Below are positions 42,259 through 56,091 of a DNA stretch of 64,000 nt, piece by piece. This DNA comes from Actinernus sp. WN-2022 (taxonomy: Eukaryota > Cnidaria > Anthozoa > Actiniaria > Actinernidae), in NCBI GenBank assembly GCA_030867875.1, contig JAOWCC010000795.1, forward strand, positions 1-64,000. Reading direction: 5' to 3'. Both the position numbers and the translations under genes were made by a program. Below the pieces are notes generated by a model, which was given only the letters and a program-made list of their open reading frames with translations, did no database searches and was not told the DNA's origin. Numbering within the stretch: position 1 is the first letter of the stretch; each line of letters begins with the position of its first letter.

Positions 42259-43352
42259 ATGCTGGTTAAGGACCGTAGGTGCCTACGCCCATGTTCTGCG
42301 CTTGGTGCACAAACGGTCCATCCGATCCTGTATGTATATCCCCCCCTCCTGGATATTATTGGGGTTATTAAGCTTAATGACATACTATATTATGGCCTAG
42401 GTCTTACAGAAGACAGGGCTAATGCATGCATATGGCTCTAATTAATGGCAGACGTCCTAATTGCATGTACATAAATTAAGCAGTGTCCCAGAAATAATTA
42501 TTAATGAGACCACCTTTTGAAAAATCATGTTAGATATTGAATACAAATGAGTATATTTTATATACCGCATATTACCTGGCCCATACATTAATTGTTTGTA
42601 CCTGCTACAGATGTCCAGTCCTCGATTGGCAGATTTCCAAGCATTATCTAACTTGATTTTCCAAAAGGTGGTCACCATCACACTGGATTGATCAGACATT
42701 TCAGACTAGCTCCCAGGCTCCTGGAAATCAGTAAAAATGCTGGTTAAGGAGCGTAGGTGACACCGCCCATACCCTGGGCTTGGTGCACAACCCGTCCACC
42801 CGATCCTGTATATATATATTTCCCCCACCCTTCCTGGATATATATTGGCGTTAAAGCTTAATGACATAATAATTATATTATGGCCTTATAGCTCTAAGAC
42901 AGGGCTAATGCATGCATATGGCTCTAATTCATGGCAGACGTCCTGATTGGATGTGGCCCTAATGGCATGTACATAAATTAAGCAGTGTCCCAGAAATAAT
43001 GATTCATGAGACCACCTTTTGAAAAATCATGTTAGATATTCAACACAAATGAGTATATTTTATATACCGCATATTACCTGGCCCATACATTAATTGTTTG
43101 TACCTGCTATAGATGTCCAGTCCTCGATTGGCAGATTTCCAAGCATTAATTATTCAACACAAATGAGTATATTTTATATACCGCATATTACCTGGCCCAT
43201 ACATTAATTGTTTGTACCTGCTATAGATGTCCAGTCCTCGATTGGCAGATTTCCAAGCATTATCTAACTTGATTTTCCAAAAGGTGGTCACCATCACACT
43301 GGATTTATCAGACATTTTAGACTAGCTCCCAGGCTCCTGGAAAACAGTAAAA
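42259..43352 (+). repeat. Variant HOR, 1094 bp: hairpin-loop duplication (second copy)
   Basis: Carries the same 112-bp loop duplication (43037-43148 repeated at 43151-43262) with the same AT filler as the unit at 39205. The breakpoints are the same to the base, so this is a copy of that unit and not an independent event. Confidence 0.93.
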
Positions 43353-46300
43353 ATGCTGGTTAAGGACCGTAGGTGCCTACGCCCATGTTCTGCGCTTGGT
43401 GCACAAACGGTCCATCCGATCCTGTATGTATATCCCCCCCTCCTGGATATTATTGGGGTTATTAAGCTTAATGACATACTATATTATGGCCTAGGTCTTA
43501 CAGAAGACAGGGCTAATGCATGCATATGGCTCTAATTAATGGCAGACGTCCTAATTGCATGTACATAAATTAAGCAGTGTCCCAGAAATAATTATTAATG
43601 AGACCACCTTTTGAAAAATCATGTTAGATATTGAATACAAATGAGTATATTTTATATACCGCATATTACCTGGCCCATACATTAATTGTTTGTACCTGCT
43701 ACAGATGTCCAGTCCTCGATTGGCAGATTTCCAAGCATTATCTAACTTGATTTTCCAAAAGGTGGTCACCATCACACTGGATTGATCAGACATTTCAGAC
43801 TAGCTCCCAGGCTCCTGGAAATCAGTAAAAATGCTGGTTAAGGAGCGTAGGTGACACCGCCCATACCCTGGGCTTGGTGCACAACCCGTCCACCCGATCC
43901 TGTATATATATATTTCCCCCACCCTTCCTGGATATATATTGGCGTTAAAGCTTAATGACATAATAATTATATTATGGCCTTATAGCTCTAAGACAGGGCT
44001 AATGCATGCATATGGCTCTAATTCATGGCAGACGTCCTGATTGGATGTGGCCCTAATGGCATGTACATAAATTAAGCAGTGTCCCAGAAATAATGATTCA
44101 TGAGACCACCTTTTGAAAAATCATGTTAGATATTCAACACAAATGAGTATATTTTATATACCGCATATTACCTGGCCCATACATTAATTGTTTGTACCTG
44201 CTATAGATGTCCAGTCCTCGATTGGCAGATTTCCAAGCATTATCTAACTTGATTTTCCAAAAGGTGGTCACCATCACACTGGATTTATCAGACATTTTAG
44301 ACTAGCTCCCAGGCTCCTGGAAAACAGTAAAAATGCTGGTTAAGGACCGTAGGTGCCTACGCCCATGTTCTGCGCTTGGTGCACAAACGGTCCATCCGAT
44401 CCTGTATGTATATCCCCCCCTCCTGGATATTATTGGGGTTATTAAGCTTAATGACATACTATATTATGGCCTAGGTCTTACAGAAGACAGGGCTAATGCA
44501 TGCATATGGCTCTAATTAATGGCAGACGTCCTAATTGCATGTACATAAATTAAGCAGTGTCCCAGAAATAATTATTAATGAGACCACCTTTTGAAAAATC
44601 ATGTTAGATATTGAATACAAATGAGTATATTTTATATACCGCATATTACCTGGCCCATACATTAATTGTTTGTACCTGCTACAGATGTCCAGTCCTCGAT
44701 TGGCAGATTTCCAAGCATTATCTAACTTGATTTTCCAAAAGGTGGTCACCATCACACTGGATTGATCAGACATTTCAGACTAGCTCCCAGGCTCCTGGAA
44801 ATCAGTAAAAATGCTGGTTAAGGAGCGTAGGTGACACCGCCCATACCCTGGGCTTGGTGCACAACCCGTCCACCCGATCCTGTATATATATATTTCCCCC
44901 ACCCTTCCTGGATATATATTGGCGTTAAAGCTTAATGACATAATAATTATATTATGGCCTTATAGCTCTAAGACAGGGCTAATGCATGCATATGGCTCTA
45001 ATTCATGGCAGACGTCCTGATTGGATGTGGCCCTAATGGCATGTACATAAATTAAGCAGTGTCCCAGAAATAATGATTCATGAGACCACCTTTTGAAAAA
45101 TCATGTTAGATATTCAACACAAATGAGTATATTTTATATACCGCATATTACCTGGCCCATACATTAATTGTTTGTACCTGCTATAGATGTCCAGTCCTCG
45201 ATTGGCAGATTTCCAAGCATTATCTAACTTGATTTTCCAAAAGGTGGTCACCATCACACTGGATTTATCAGACATTTTAGACTAGCTCCCAGGCTCCTGG
45301 AAAACAGTAAAAATGCTGGTTAAGGACCGTAGGTGCCTACGCCCATGTTCTGCGCTTGGTGCACAAACGGTCCATCCGATCCTGTATGTATATCCCCCCC
45401 TCCTGGATATTATTGGGGTTATTAAGCTTAATGACATACTATATTATGGCCTAGGTCTTACAGAAGACAGGGCTAATGCATGCATATGGCTCTAATTAAT
45501 GGCAGACGTCCTAATTGCATGTACATAAATTAAGCAGTGTCCCAGAAATAATTATTAATGAGACCACCTTTTGAAAAATCATGTTAGATATTGAATACAA
45601 ATGAGTATATTTTATATACCGCATATTACCTGGCCCATACATTAATTGTTTGTACCTGCTACAGATGTCCAGTCCTCGATTGGCAGATTTCCAAGCATTA
45701 TCTAACTTGATTTTCCAAAAGGTGGTCACCATCACACTGGATTGATCAGACATTTCAGACTAGCTCCCAGGCTCCTGGAAATCAGTAAAAATGCTGGTTA
45801 AGGAGCGTAGGTGACACCGCCCATACCCTGGGCTTGGTGCACAACCCGTCCACCCGATCCTGTATATATATATTTCCCCCACCCTTCCTGGATATATATT
45901 GGCGTTAAAGCTTAATGACATAATAATTATATTATGGCCTTATAGCTCTAAGACAGGGCTAATGCATGCATATGGCTCTAATTCATGGCAGACGTCCTGA
46001 TTGGATGTGGCCCTAATGGCATGTACATAAATTAAGCAGTGTCCCAGAAATAATGATTCATGAGACCACCTTTTGAAAAATCATGTTAGATATTCAACAC
46101 AAATGAGTATATTTTATATACCGCATATTACCTGGCCCATACATTAATTGTTTGTACCTGCTATAGATGTCCAGTCCTCGATTGGCAGATTTCCAAGCAT
46201 TATCTAACTTGATTTTCCAAAAGGTGGTCACCATCACACTGGATTTATCAGACATTTTAGACTAGCTCCCAGGCTCCTGGAAAACAGTAAAAATGCTGGT

Positions 46301-49300
46301 TAAGGACCGTAGGTGCCTACGCCCATGTTCTGCGCTTGGTGCACAAACGGTCCATCCGATCCTGTATGTATATCCCCCCCTCCTGGATATTATTGGGGTT
46401 ATTAAGCTTAATGACATACTATATTATGGCCTAGGTCTTACAGAAGACAGGGCTAATGCATGCATATGGCTCTAATTAATGGCAGACGTCCTAATTGCAT
46501 GTACATAAATTAAGCAGTGTCCCAGAAATAATTATTAATGAGACCACCTTTTGAAAAATCATGTTAGATATTGAATACAAATGAGTATATTTTATATACC
46601 GCATATTACCTGGCCCATACATTAATTGTTTGTACCTGCTACAGATGTCCAGTCCTCGATTGGCAGATTTCCAAGCATTATCTAACTTGATTTTCCAAAA
46701 GGTGGTCACCATCACACTGGATTGATCAGACATTTCAGACTAGCTCCCAGGCTCCTGGAAATCAGTAAAAATGCTGGTTAAGGAGCGTAGGTGACACCGC
46801 CCATACCCTGGGCTTGGTGCACAACCCGTCCACCCGATCCTGTATATATATATTTCCCCCACCCTTCCTGGATATATATTGGCGTTAAAGCTTAATGACA
46901 TAATAATTATATTATGGCCTTATAGCTCTAAGACAGGGCTAATGCATGCATATGGCTCTAATTCATGGCAGACGTCCTGATTGGATGTGGCCCTAATGGC
47001 ATGTACATAAATTAAGCAGTGTCCCAGAAATAATGATTCATGAGACCACCTTTTGAAAAATCATGTTAGATATTCAACACAAATGAGTATATTTTATATA
47101 CCGCATATTACCTGGCCCATACATTAATTGTTTGTACCTGCTATAGATGTCCAGTCCTCGATTGGCAGATTTCCAAGCATTATCTAACTTGATTTTCCAA
47201 AAGGTGGTCACCATCACACTGGATTTATCAGACATTTTAGACTAGCTCCCAGGCTCCTGGAAAACAGTAAAAATGCTGGTTAAGGACCGTAGGTGCCTAC
47301 GCCCATGTTCTGCGCTTGGTGCACAAACGGTCCATCCGATCCTGTATGTATATCCCCCCCTCCTGGATATTATTGGGGTTATTAAGCTTAATGACATACT
47401 ATATTATGGCCTAGGTCTTACAGAAGACAGGGCTAATGCATGCATATGGCTCTAATTAATGGCAGACGTCCTAATTGCATGTACATAAATTAAGCAGTGT
47501 CCCAGAAATAATTATTAATGAGACCACCTTTTGAAAAATCATGTTAGATATTGAATACAAATGAGTATATTTTATATACCGCATATTACCTGGCCCATAC
47601 ATTAATTGTTTGTACCTGCTACAGATGTCCAGTCCTCGATTGGCAGATTTCCAAGCATTATCTAACTTGATTTTCCAAAAGGTGGTCACCATCACACTGG
47701 ATTGATCAGACATTTCAGACTAGCTCCCAGGCTCCTGGAAATCAGTAAAAATGCTGGTTAAGGAGCGTAGGTGACACCGCCCATACCCTGGGCTTGGTGC
47801 ACAACCCGTCCACCCGATCCTGTATATATATATTTCCCCCACCCTTCCTGGATATATATTGGCGTTAAAGCTTAATGACATAATAATTATATTATGGCCT
47901 TATAGCTCTAAGACAGGGCTAATGCATGCATATGGCTCTAATTCATGGCAGACGTCCTGATTGGATGTGGCCCTAATGGCATGTACATAAATTAAGCAGT
48001 GTCCCAGAAATAATGATTCATGAGACCACCTTTTGAAAAATCATGTTAGATATTCAACACAAATGAGTATATTTTATATACCGCATATTACCTGGCCCAT
48101 ACATTAATTGTTTGTACCTGCTATAGATGTCCAGTCCTCGATTGGCAGATTTCCAAGCATTATCTAACTTGATTTTCCAAAAGGTGGTCACCATCACACT
48201 GGATTTATCAGACATTTTAGACTAGCTCCCAGGCTCCTGGAAAACAGTAAAAATGCTGGTTAAGGACCGTAGGTGCCTACGCCCATGTTCTGCGCTTGGT
48301 GCACAAACGGTCCATCCGATCCTGTATGTATATCCCCCCCTCCTGGATATTATTGGGGTTATTAAGCTTAATGACATACTATATTATGGCCTAGGTCTTA
48401 CAGAAGACAGGGCTAATGCATGCATATGGCTCTAATTAATGGCAGACGTCCTAATTGCATGTACATAAATTAAGCAGTGTCCCAGAAATAATTATTAATG
48501 AGACCACCTTTTGAAAAATCATGTTAGATATTGAATACAAATGAGTATATTTTATATACCGCATATTACCTGGCCCATACATTAATTGTTTGTACCTGCT
48601 ACAGATGTCCAGTCCTCGATTGGCAGATTTCCAAGCATTATCTAACTTGATTTTCCAAAAGGTGGTCACCATCACACTGGATTGATCAGACATTTCAGAC
48701 TAGCTCCCAGGCTCCTGGAAATCAGTAAAAATGCTGGTTAAGGAGCGTAGGTGACACCGCCCATACCCTGGGCTTGGTGCACAACCCGTCCACCCGATCC
48801 TGTATATATATATTTCCCCCACCCTTCCTGGATATATATTGGCGTTAAAGCTTAATGACATAATAATTATATTATGGCCTTATAGCTCTAAGACAGGGCT
48901 AATGCATGCATATGGCTCTAATTCATGGCAGACGTCCTGATTGGATGTGGCCCTAATGGCATGTACATAAATTAAGCAGTGTCCCAGAAATAATGATTCA
49001 TGAGACCACCTTTTGAAAAATCATGTTAGATATTCAACACAAATGAGTATATTTTATATACCGCATATTACCTGGCCCATACATTAATTGTTTGTACCTG
49101 CTATAGATGTCCAGTCCTCGATTGGCAGATTTCCAAGCATTATCTAACTTGATTTTCCAAAAGGTGGTCACCATCACACTGGATTTATCAGACATTTTAG
49201 ACTAGCTCCCAGGCTCCTGGAAAACAGTAAAAATGCTGGTTAAGGACCGTAGGTGCCTACGCCCATGTTCTGCGCTTGGTGCACAAACGGTCCATCCGAT

Positions 49301-52300
49301 CCTGTATGTATATCCCCCCCTCCTGGATATTATTGGGGTTATTAAGCTTAATGACATACTATATTATGGCCTAGGTCTTACAGAAGACAGGGCTAATGCA
49401 TGCATATGGCTCTAATTAATGGCAGACGTCCTAATTGCATGTACATAAATTAAGCAGTGTCCCAGAAATAATTATTAATGAGACCACCTTTTGAAAAATC
49501 ATGTTAGATATTGAATACAAATGAGTATATTTTATATACCGCATATTACCTGGCCCATACATTAATTGTTTGTACCTGCTACAGATGTCCAGTCCTCGAT
49601 TGGCAGATTTCCAAGCATTATCTAACTTGATTTTCCAAAAGGTGGTCACCATCACACTGGATTGATCAGACATTTCAGACTAGCTCCCAGGCTCCTGGAA
49701 ATCAGTAAAAATGCTGGTTAAGGAGCGTAGGTGACACCGCCCATACCCTGGGCTTGGTGCACAACCCGTCCACCCGATCCTGTATATATATATTTCCCCC
49801 ACCCTTCCTGGATATATATTGGCGTTAAAGCTTAATGACATAATAATTATATTATGGCCTTATAGCTCTAAGACAGGGCTAATGCATGCATATGGCTCTA
49901 ATTCATGGCAGACGTCCTGATTGGATGTGGCCCTAATGGCATGTACATAAATTAAGCAGTGTCCCAGAAATAATGATTCATGAGACCACCTTTTGAAAAA
50001 TCATGTTAGATATTCAACACAAATGAGTATATTTTATATACCGCATATTACCTGGCCCATACATTAATTGTTTGTACCTGCTATAGATGTCCAGTCCTCG
50101 ATTGGCAGATTTCCAAGCATTATCTAACTTGATTTTCCAAAAGGTGGTCACCATCACACTGGATTTATCAGACATTTTAGACTAGCTCCCAGGCTCCTGG
50201 AAAACAGTAAAAATGCTGGTTAAGGACCGTAGGTGCCTACGCCCATGTTCTGCGCTTGGTGCACAAACGGTCCATCCGATCCTGTATGTATATCCCCCCC
50301 TCCTGGATATTATTGGGGTTATTAAGCTTAATGACATACTATATTATGGCCTAGGTCTTACAGAAGACAGGGCTAATGCATGCATATGGCTCTAATTAAT
50401 GGCAGACGTCCTAATTGCATGTACATAAATTAAGCAGTGTCCCAGAAATAATTATTAATGAGACCACCTTTTGAAAAATCATGTTAGATATTGAATACAA
50501 ATGAGTATATTTTATATACCGCATATTACCTGGCCCATACATTAATTGTTTGTACCTGCTACAGATGTCCAGTCCTCGATTGGCAGATTTCCAAGCATTA
50601 TCTAACTTGATTTTCCAAAAGGTGGTCACCATCACACTGGATTGATCAGACATTTCAGACTAGCTCCCAGGCTCCTGGAAATCAGTAAAAATGCTGGTTA
50701 AGGAGCGTAGGTGACACCGCCCATACCCTGGGCTTGGTGCACAACCCGTCCACCCGATCCTGTATATATATATTTCCCCCACCCTTCCTGGATATATATT
50801 GGCGTTAAAGCTTAATGACATAATAATTATATTATGGCCTTATAGCTCTAAGACAGGGCTAATGCATGCATATGGCTCTAATTCATGGCAGACGTCCTGA
50901 TTGGATGTGGCCCTAATGGCATGTACATAAATTAAGCAGTGTCCCAGAAATAATGATTCATGAGACCACCTTTTGAAAAATCATGTTAGATATTCAACAC
51001 AAATGAGTATATTTTATATACCGCATATTACCTGGCCCATACATTAATTGTTTGTACCTGCTATAGATGTCCAGTCCTCGATTGGCAGATTTCCAAGCAT
51101 TATCTAACTTGATTTTCCAAAAGGTGGTCACCATCACACTGGATTTATCAGACATTTTAGACTAGCTCCCAGGCTCCTGGAAAACAGTAAAAATGCTGGT
51201 TAAGGACCGTAGGTGCCTACGCCCATGTTCTGCGCTTGGTGCACAAACGGTCCATCCGATCCTGTATGTATATCCCCCCCTCCTGGATATTATTGGGGTT
51301 ATTAAGCTTAATGACATACTATATTATGGCCTAGGTCTTACAGAAGACAGGGCTAATGCATGCATATGGCTCTAATTAATGGCAGACGTCCTAATTGCAT
51401 GTACATAAATTAAGCAGTGTCCCAGAAATAATTATTAATGAGACCACCTTTTGAAAAATCATGTTAGATATTGAATACAAATGAGTATATTTTATATACC
51501 GCATATTACCTGGCCCATACATTAATTGTTTGTACCTGCTACAGATGTCCAGTCCTCGATTGGCAGATTTCCAAGCATTATCTAACTTGATTTTCCAAAA
51601 GGTGGTCACCATCACACTGGATTGATCAGACATTTCAGACTAGCTCCCAGGCTCCTGGAAATCAGTAAAAATGCTGGTTAAGGAGCGTAGGTGACACCGC
51701 CCATACCCTGGGCTTGGTGCACAACCCGTCCACCCGATCCTGTATATATATATTTCCCCCACCCTTCCTGGATATATATTGGCGTTAAAGCTTAATGACA
51801 TAATAATTATATTATGGCCTTATAGCTCTAAGACAGGGCTAATGCATGCATATGGCTCTAATTCATGGCAGACGTCCTGATTGGATGTGGCCCTAATGGC
51901 ATGTACATAAATTAAGCAGTGTCCCAGAAATAATGATTCATGAGACCACCTTTTGAAAAATCATGTTAGATATTCAACACAAATGAGTATATTTTATATA
52001 CCGCATATTACCTGGCCCATACATTAATTGTTTGTACCTGCTATAGATGTCCAGTCCTCGATTGGCAGATTTCCAAGCATTATCTAACTTGATTTTCCAA
52101 AAGGTGGTCACCATCACACTGGATTTATCAGACATTTTAGACTAGCTCCCAGGCTCCTGGAAAACAGTAAAAATGCTGGTTAAGGACCGTAGGTGCCTAC
52201 GCCCATGTTCTGCGCTTGGTGCACAAACGGTCCATCCGATCCTGTATGTATATCCCCCCCTCCTGGATATTATTGGGGTTATTAAGCTTAATGACATACT

Positions 52301-54132
52301 ATATTATGGCCTAGGTCTTACAGAAGACAGGGCTAATGCATGCATATGGCTCTAATTAATGGCAGACGTCCTAATTGCATGTACATAAATTAAGCAGTGT
52401 CCCAGAAATAATTATTAATGAGACCACCTTTTGAAAAATCATGTTAGATATTGAATACAAATGAGTATATTTTATATACCGCATATTACCTGGCCCATAC
52501 ATTAATTGTTTGTACCTGCTACAGATGTCCAGTCCTCGATTGGCAGATTTCCAAGCATTATCTAACTTGATTTTCCAAAAGGTGGTCACCATCACACTGG
52601 ATTGATCAGACATTTCAGACTAGCTCCCAGGCTCCTGGAAATCAGTAAAAATGCTGGTTAAGGAGCGTAGGTGACACCGCCCATACCCTGGGCTTGGTGC
52701 ACAACCCGTCCACCCGATCCTGTATATATATATTTCCCCCACCCTTCCTGGATATATATTGGCGTTAAAGCTTAATGACATAATAATTATATTATGGCCT
52801 TATAGCTCTAAGACAGGGCTAATGCATGCATATGGCTCTAATTCATGGCAGACGTCCTGATTGGATGTGGCCCTAATGGCATGTACATAAATTAAGCAGT
52901 GTCCCAGAAATAATGATTCATGAGACCACCTTTTGAAAAATCATGTTAGATATTCAACACAAATGAGTATATTTTATATACCGCATATTACCTGGCCCAT
53001 ACATTAATTGTTTGTACCTGCTATAGATGTCCAGTCCTCGATTGGCAGATTTCCAAGCATTATCTAACTTGATTTTCCAAAAGGTGGTCACCATCACACT
53101 GGATTTATCAGACATTTTAGACTAGCTCCCAGGCTCCTGGAAAACAGTAAAAATGCTGGTTAAGGACCGTAGGTGCCTACGCCCATGTTCTGCGCTTGGT
53201 GCACAAACGGTCCATCCGATCCTGTATGTATATCCCCCCCTCCTGGATATTATTGGGGTTATTAAGCTTAATGACATACTATATTATGGCCTAGGTCTTA
53301 CAGAAGACAGGGCTAATGCATGCATATGGCTCTAATTAATGGCAGACGTCCTAATTGCATGTACATAAATTAAGCAGTGTCCCAGAAATAATTATTAATG
53401 AGACCACCTTTTGAAAAATCATGTTAGATATTGAATACAAATGAGTATATTTTATATACCGCATATTACCTGGCCCATACATTAATTGTTTGTACCTGCT
53501 ACAGATGTCCAGTCCTCGATTGGCAGATTTCCAAGCATTATCTAACTTGATTTTCCAAAAGGTGGTCACCATCACACTGGATTGATCAGACATTTCAGAC
53601 TAGCTCCCAGGCTCCTGGAAATCAGTAAAAATGCTGGTTAAGGAGCGTAGGTGACACCGCCCATACCCTGGGCTTGGTGCACAACCCGTCCACCCGATCC
53701 TGTATATATATATTTCCCCCACCCTTCCTGGATATATATTGGCGTTAAAGCTTAATGACATAATAATTATATTATGGCCTTATAGCTCTAAGACAGGGCT
53801 AATGCATGCATATGGCTCTAATTCATGGCAGACGTCCTGATTGGATGTGGCCCTAATGGCATGTACATAAATTAAGCAGTGTCCCAGAAATAATGATTCA
53901 TGAGACCACCTTTTGAAAAATCATGTTAGATATTCAACACAAATGAGTATATTTTATATACCGCATATTACCTGGCCCATACATTAATTGTTTGTACCTG
54001 CTATAGATGTCCAGTCCTCGATTGGCAGATTTCCAAGCATTATCTAACTTGATTTTCCAAAAGGTGGTCACCATCACACTGGATTTATCAGACATTTTAG
54101 ACTAGCTCCCAGGCTCCTGGAAAACAGTAAAA
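43353..54132 (+). repeat. Block of eleven canonical HORs
   Basis: Units start every 980 bp from 43353 to 53153, without visible change. Confidence 0.92.
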
Positions 54133-55112
54133 ATGCTGGTTAAGGACCGTAGGTGCCTACGCCCATGTTCTGCGCTTGGTGCACAAACGGTCCATCCGAT
54201 CCTGTATGTATATCCCCCCCTCCTGGATATTATTGGGGTTATTAAGCTTAATGACATACTATATTATGGCCTAGGTCTTACAGAAGACAGGGCTAATGCA
54301 TGCATATGGCTCTAATTAATGGCAGACGTCCTAATTGCATGTACATAAATTAAGCAGTGTCCCAGAAATAATTATTAATGAGACCACCTTTTGAAAAATC
54401 ATGTTAGATATTGAATACAAATGAGTATATTTTATATACCGCATATTACCTGGCCCATACATTAATTGTTTGTACCTGCTACAGATGTCCAGTCCTCGAT
54501 TGGCAGATTTCCAAGCATTATCTAACTTGATTTTCCAAAAGGTGGTCACCATCACACTGGATTGATCAGACATTTCAGACTAGCTCCCAGGCTCCTGGAA
54601 ATCAGTAAAAATGCTGGTTAAGGAGCGTAGGTGACACCGCCCATACCCTGGGCTTGGTGCACAACCCGTCCACCCGAGCCTGTATATATATATTTCCCCC
54701 ACCCTTCCTGGATATATATTGGCGTTAAAGCTTAATGACATAATAATTATATTATGGCCTTATAGCTCTAAGACAGGGCTAATGCATGCATATGGCTCTA
54801 ATTCATGGCAGACGTCCTGATTGGATGTGGCCCTAATGGCATGTACATAAATTAAGCAGTGTCCCAGAAATAATGATTCATGAGACCACCTTTTGAAAAA
54901 TCATGTTAGATATTCAACACAAATGAGTATATTTTATATACCGCATATTACCTGGCCCATACATTAATTGTTTGTACCTGCTATAGATGTCCAGTCCTCG
55001 ATTGGCAGATTTCCAAGCATTATCTAACTTGATTTTCCAAAAGGTGGTCACCATCACACTGGATTTATCAGACATTTTAGACTAGCTCCCAGGCTCCTGG
55101 AAAACAGTAAAA
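54133..55112 (+). repeat. Variant HOR, 980 bp: T-to-G at 54678
   Basis: In the B monomer CACCCGATCC reads CACCCGAGCC, a transversion at B nt 68. It lies one unit before the 1-bp deletion in the next HOR. Confidence 0.88.
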
Positions 55113-56091
55113 ATGCTGGTTAAGGACCGTAGGTGCCTACGCCCATGTTCTGCGCTTGGTGCACAAACGGTCCATCCGATCCTGTATGTATATCCCCCCC
55201 TCCTGGATATTATTGGGGTTATTAAGCTTAATGACATACTATATTATGGCTAGGTCTTACAGAAGACAGGGCTAATGCATGCATATGGCTCTAATTAATG
55301 GCAGACGTCCTAATTGCATGTACATAAATTAAGCAGTGTCCCAGAAATAATTATTAATGAGACCACCTTTTGAAAAATCATGTTAGATATTGAATACAAA
55401 TGAGTATATTTTATATACCGCATATTACCTGGCCCATACATTAATTGTTTGTACCTGCTACAGATGTCCAGTCCTCGATTGGCAGATTTCCAAGCATTAT
55501 CTAACTTGATTTTCCAAAAGGTGGTCACCATCACACTGGATTGATCAGACATTTCAGACTAGCTCCCAGGCTCCTGGAAATCAGTAAAAATGCTGGTTAA
55601 GGAGCGTAGGTGACACCGCCCATACCCTGGGCTTGGTGCACAACCCGTCCACCCGATCCTGTATATATATATTTCCCCCACCCTTCCTGGATATATATTG
55701 GCGTTAAAGCTTAATGACATAATAATTATATTATGGCCTTATAGCTCTAAGACAGGGCTAATGCATGCATATGGCTCTAATTCATGGCAGACGTCCTGAT
55801 TGGATGTGGCCCTAATGGCATGTACATAAATTAAGCAGTGTCCCAGAAATAATGATTCATGAGACCACCTTTTGAAAAATCATGTTAGATATTCAACACA
55901 AATGAGTATATTTTATATACCGCATATTACCTGGCCCATACATTAATTGTTTGTACCTGCTATAGATGTCCAGTCCTCGATTGGCAGATTTCCAAGCATT
56001 ATCTAACTTGATTTTCCAAAAGGTGGTCACCATCACACTGGATTTATCAGACATTTTAGACTAGCTCCCAGGCTCCTGGAAAACAGTAAAA
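55113..56091 (+). repeat. Variant HOR, 979 bp: one C deleted in monomer A
   Basis: GGCCTAGGTC reads GGCTAGGTC at about 55250. The loss of one C removes a CCTAGG palindrome and breaks the short open frame that other A monomers carry. Confidence 0.9.

Noticed and set aside
9791..43352. Excess of mutations in the hairpin element
   Set aside because: The element makes up about 42% of the unit, and only about three independent events (13-bp duplication, lost T, loop duplication) fall in it out of roughly nine, so no enrichment can be claimed from this window.
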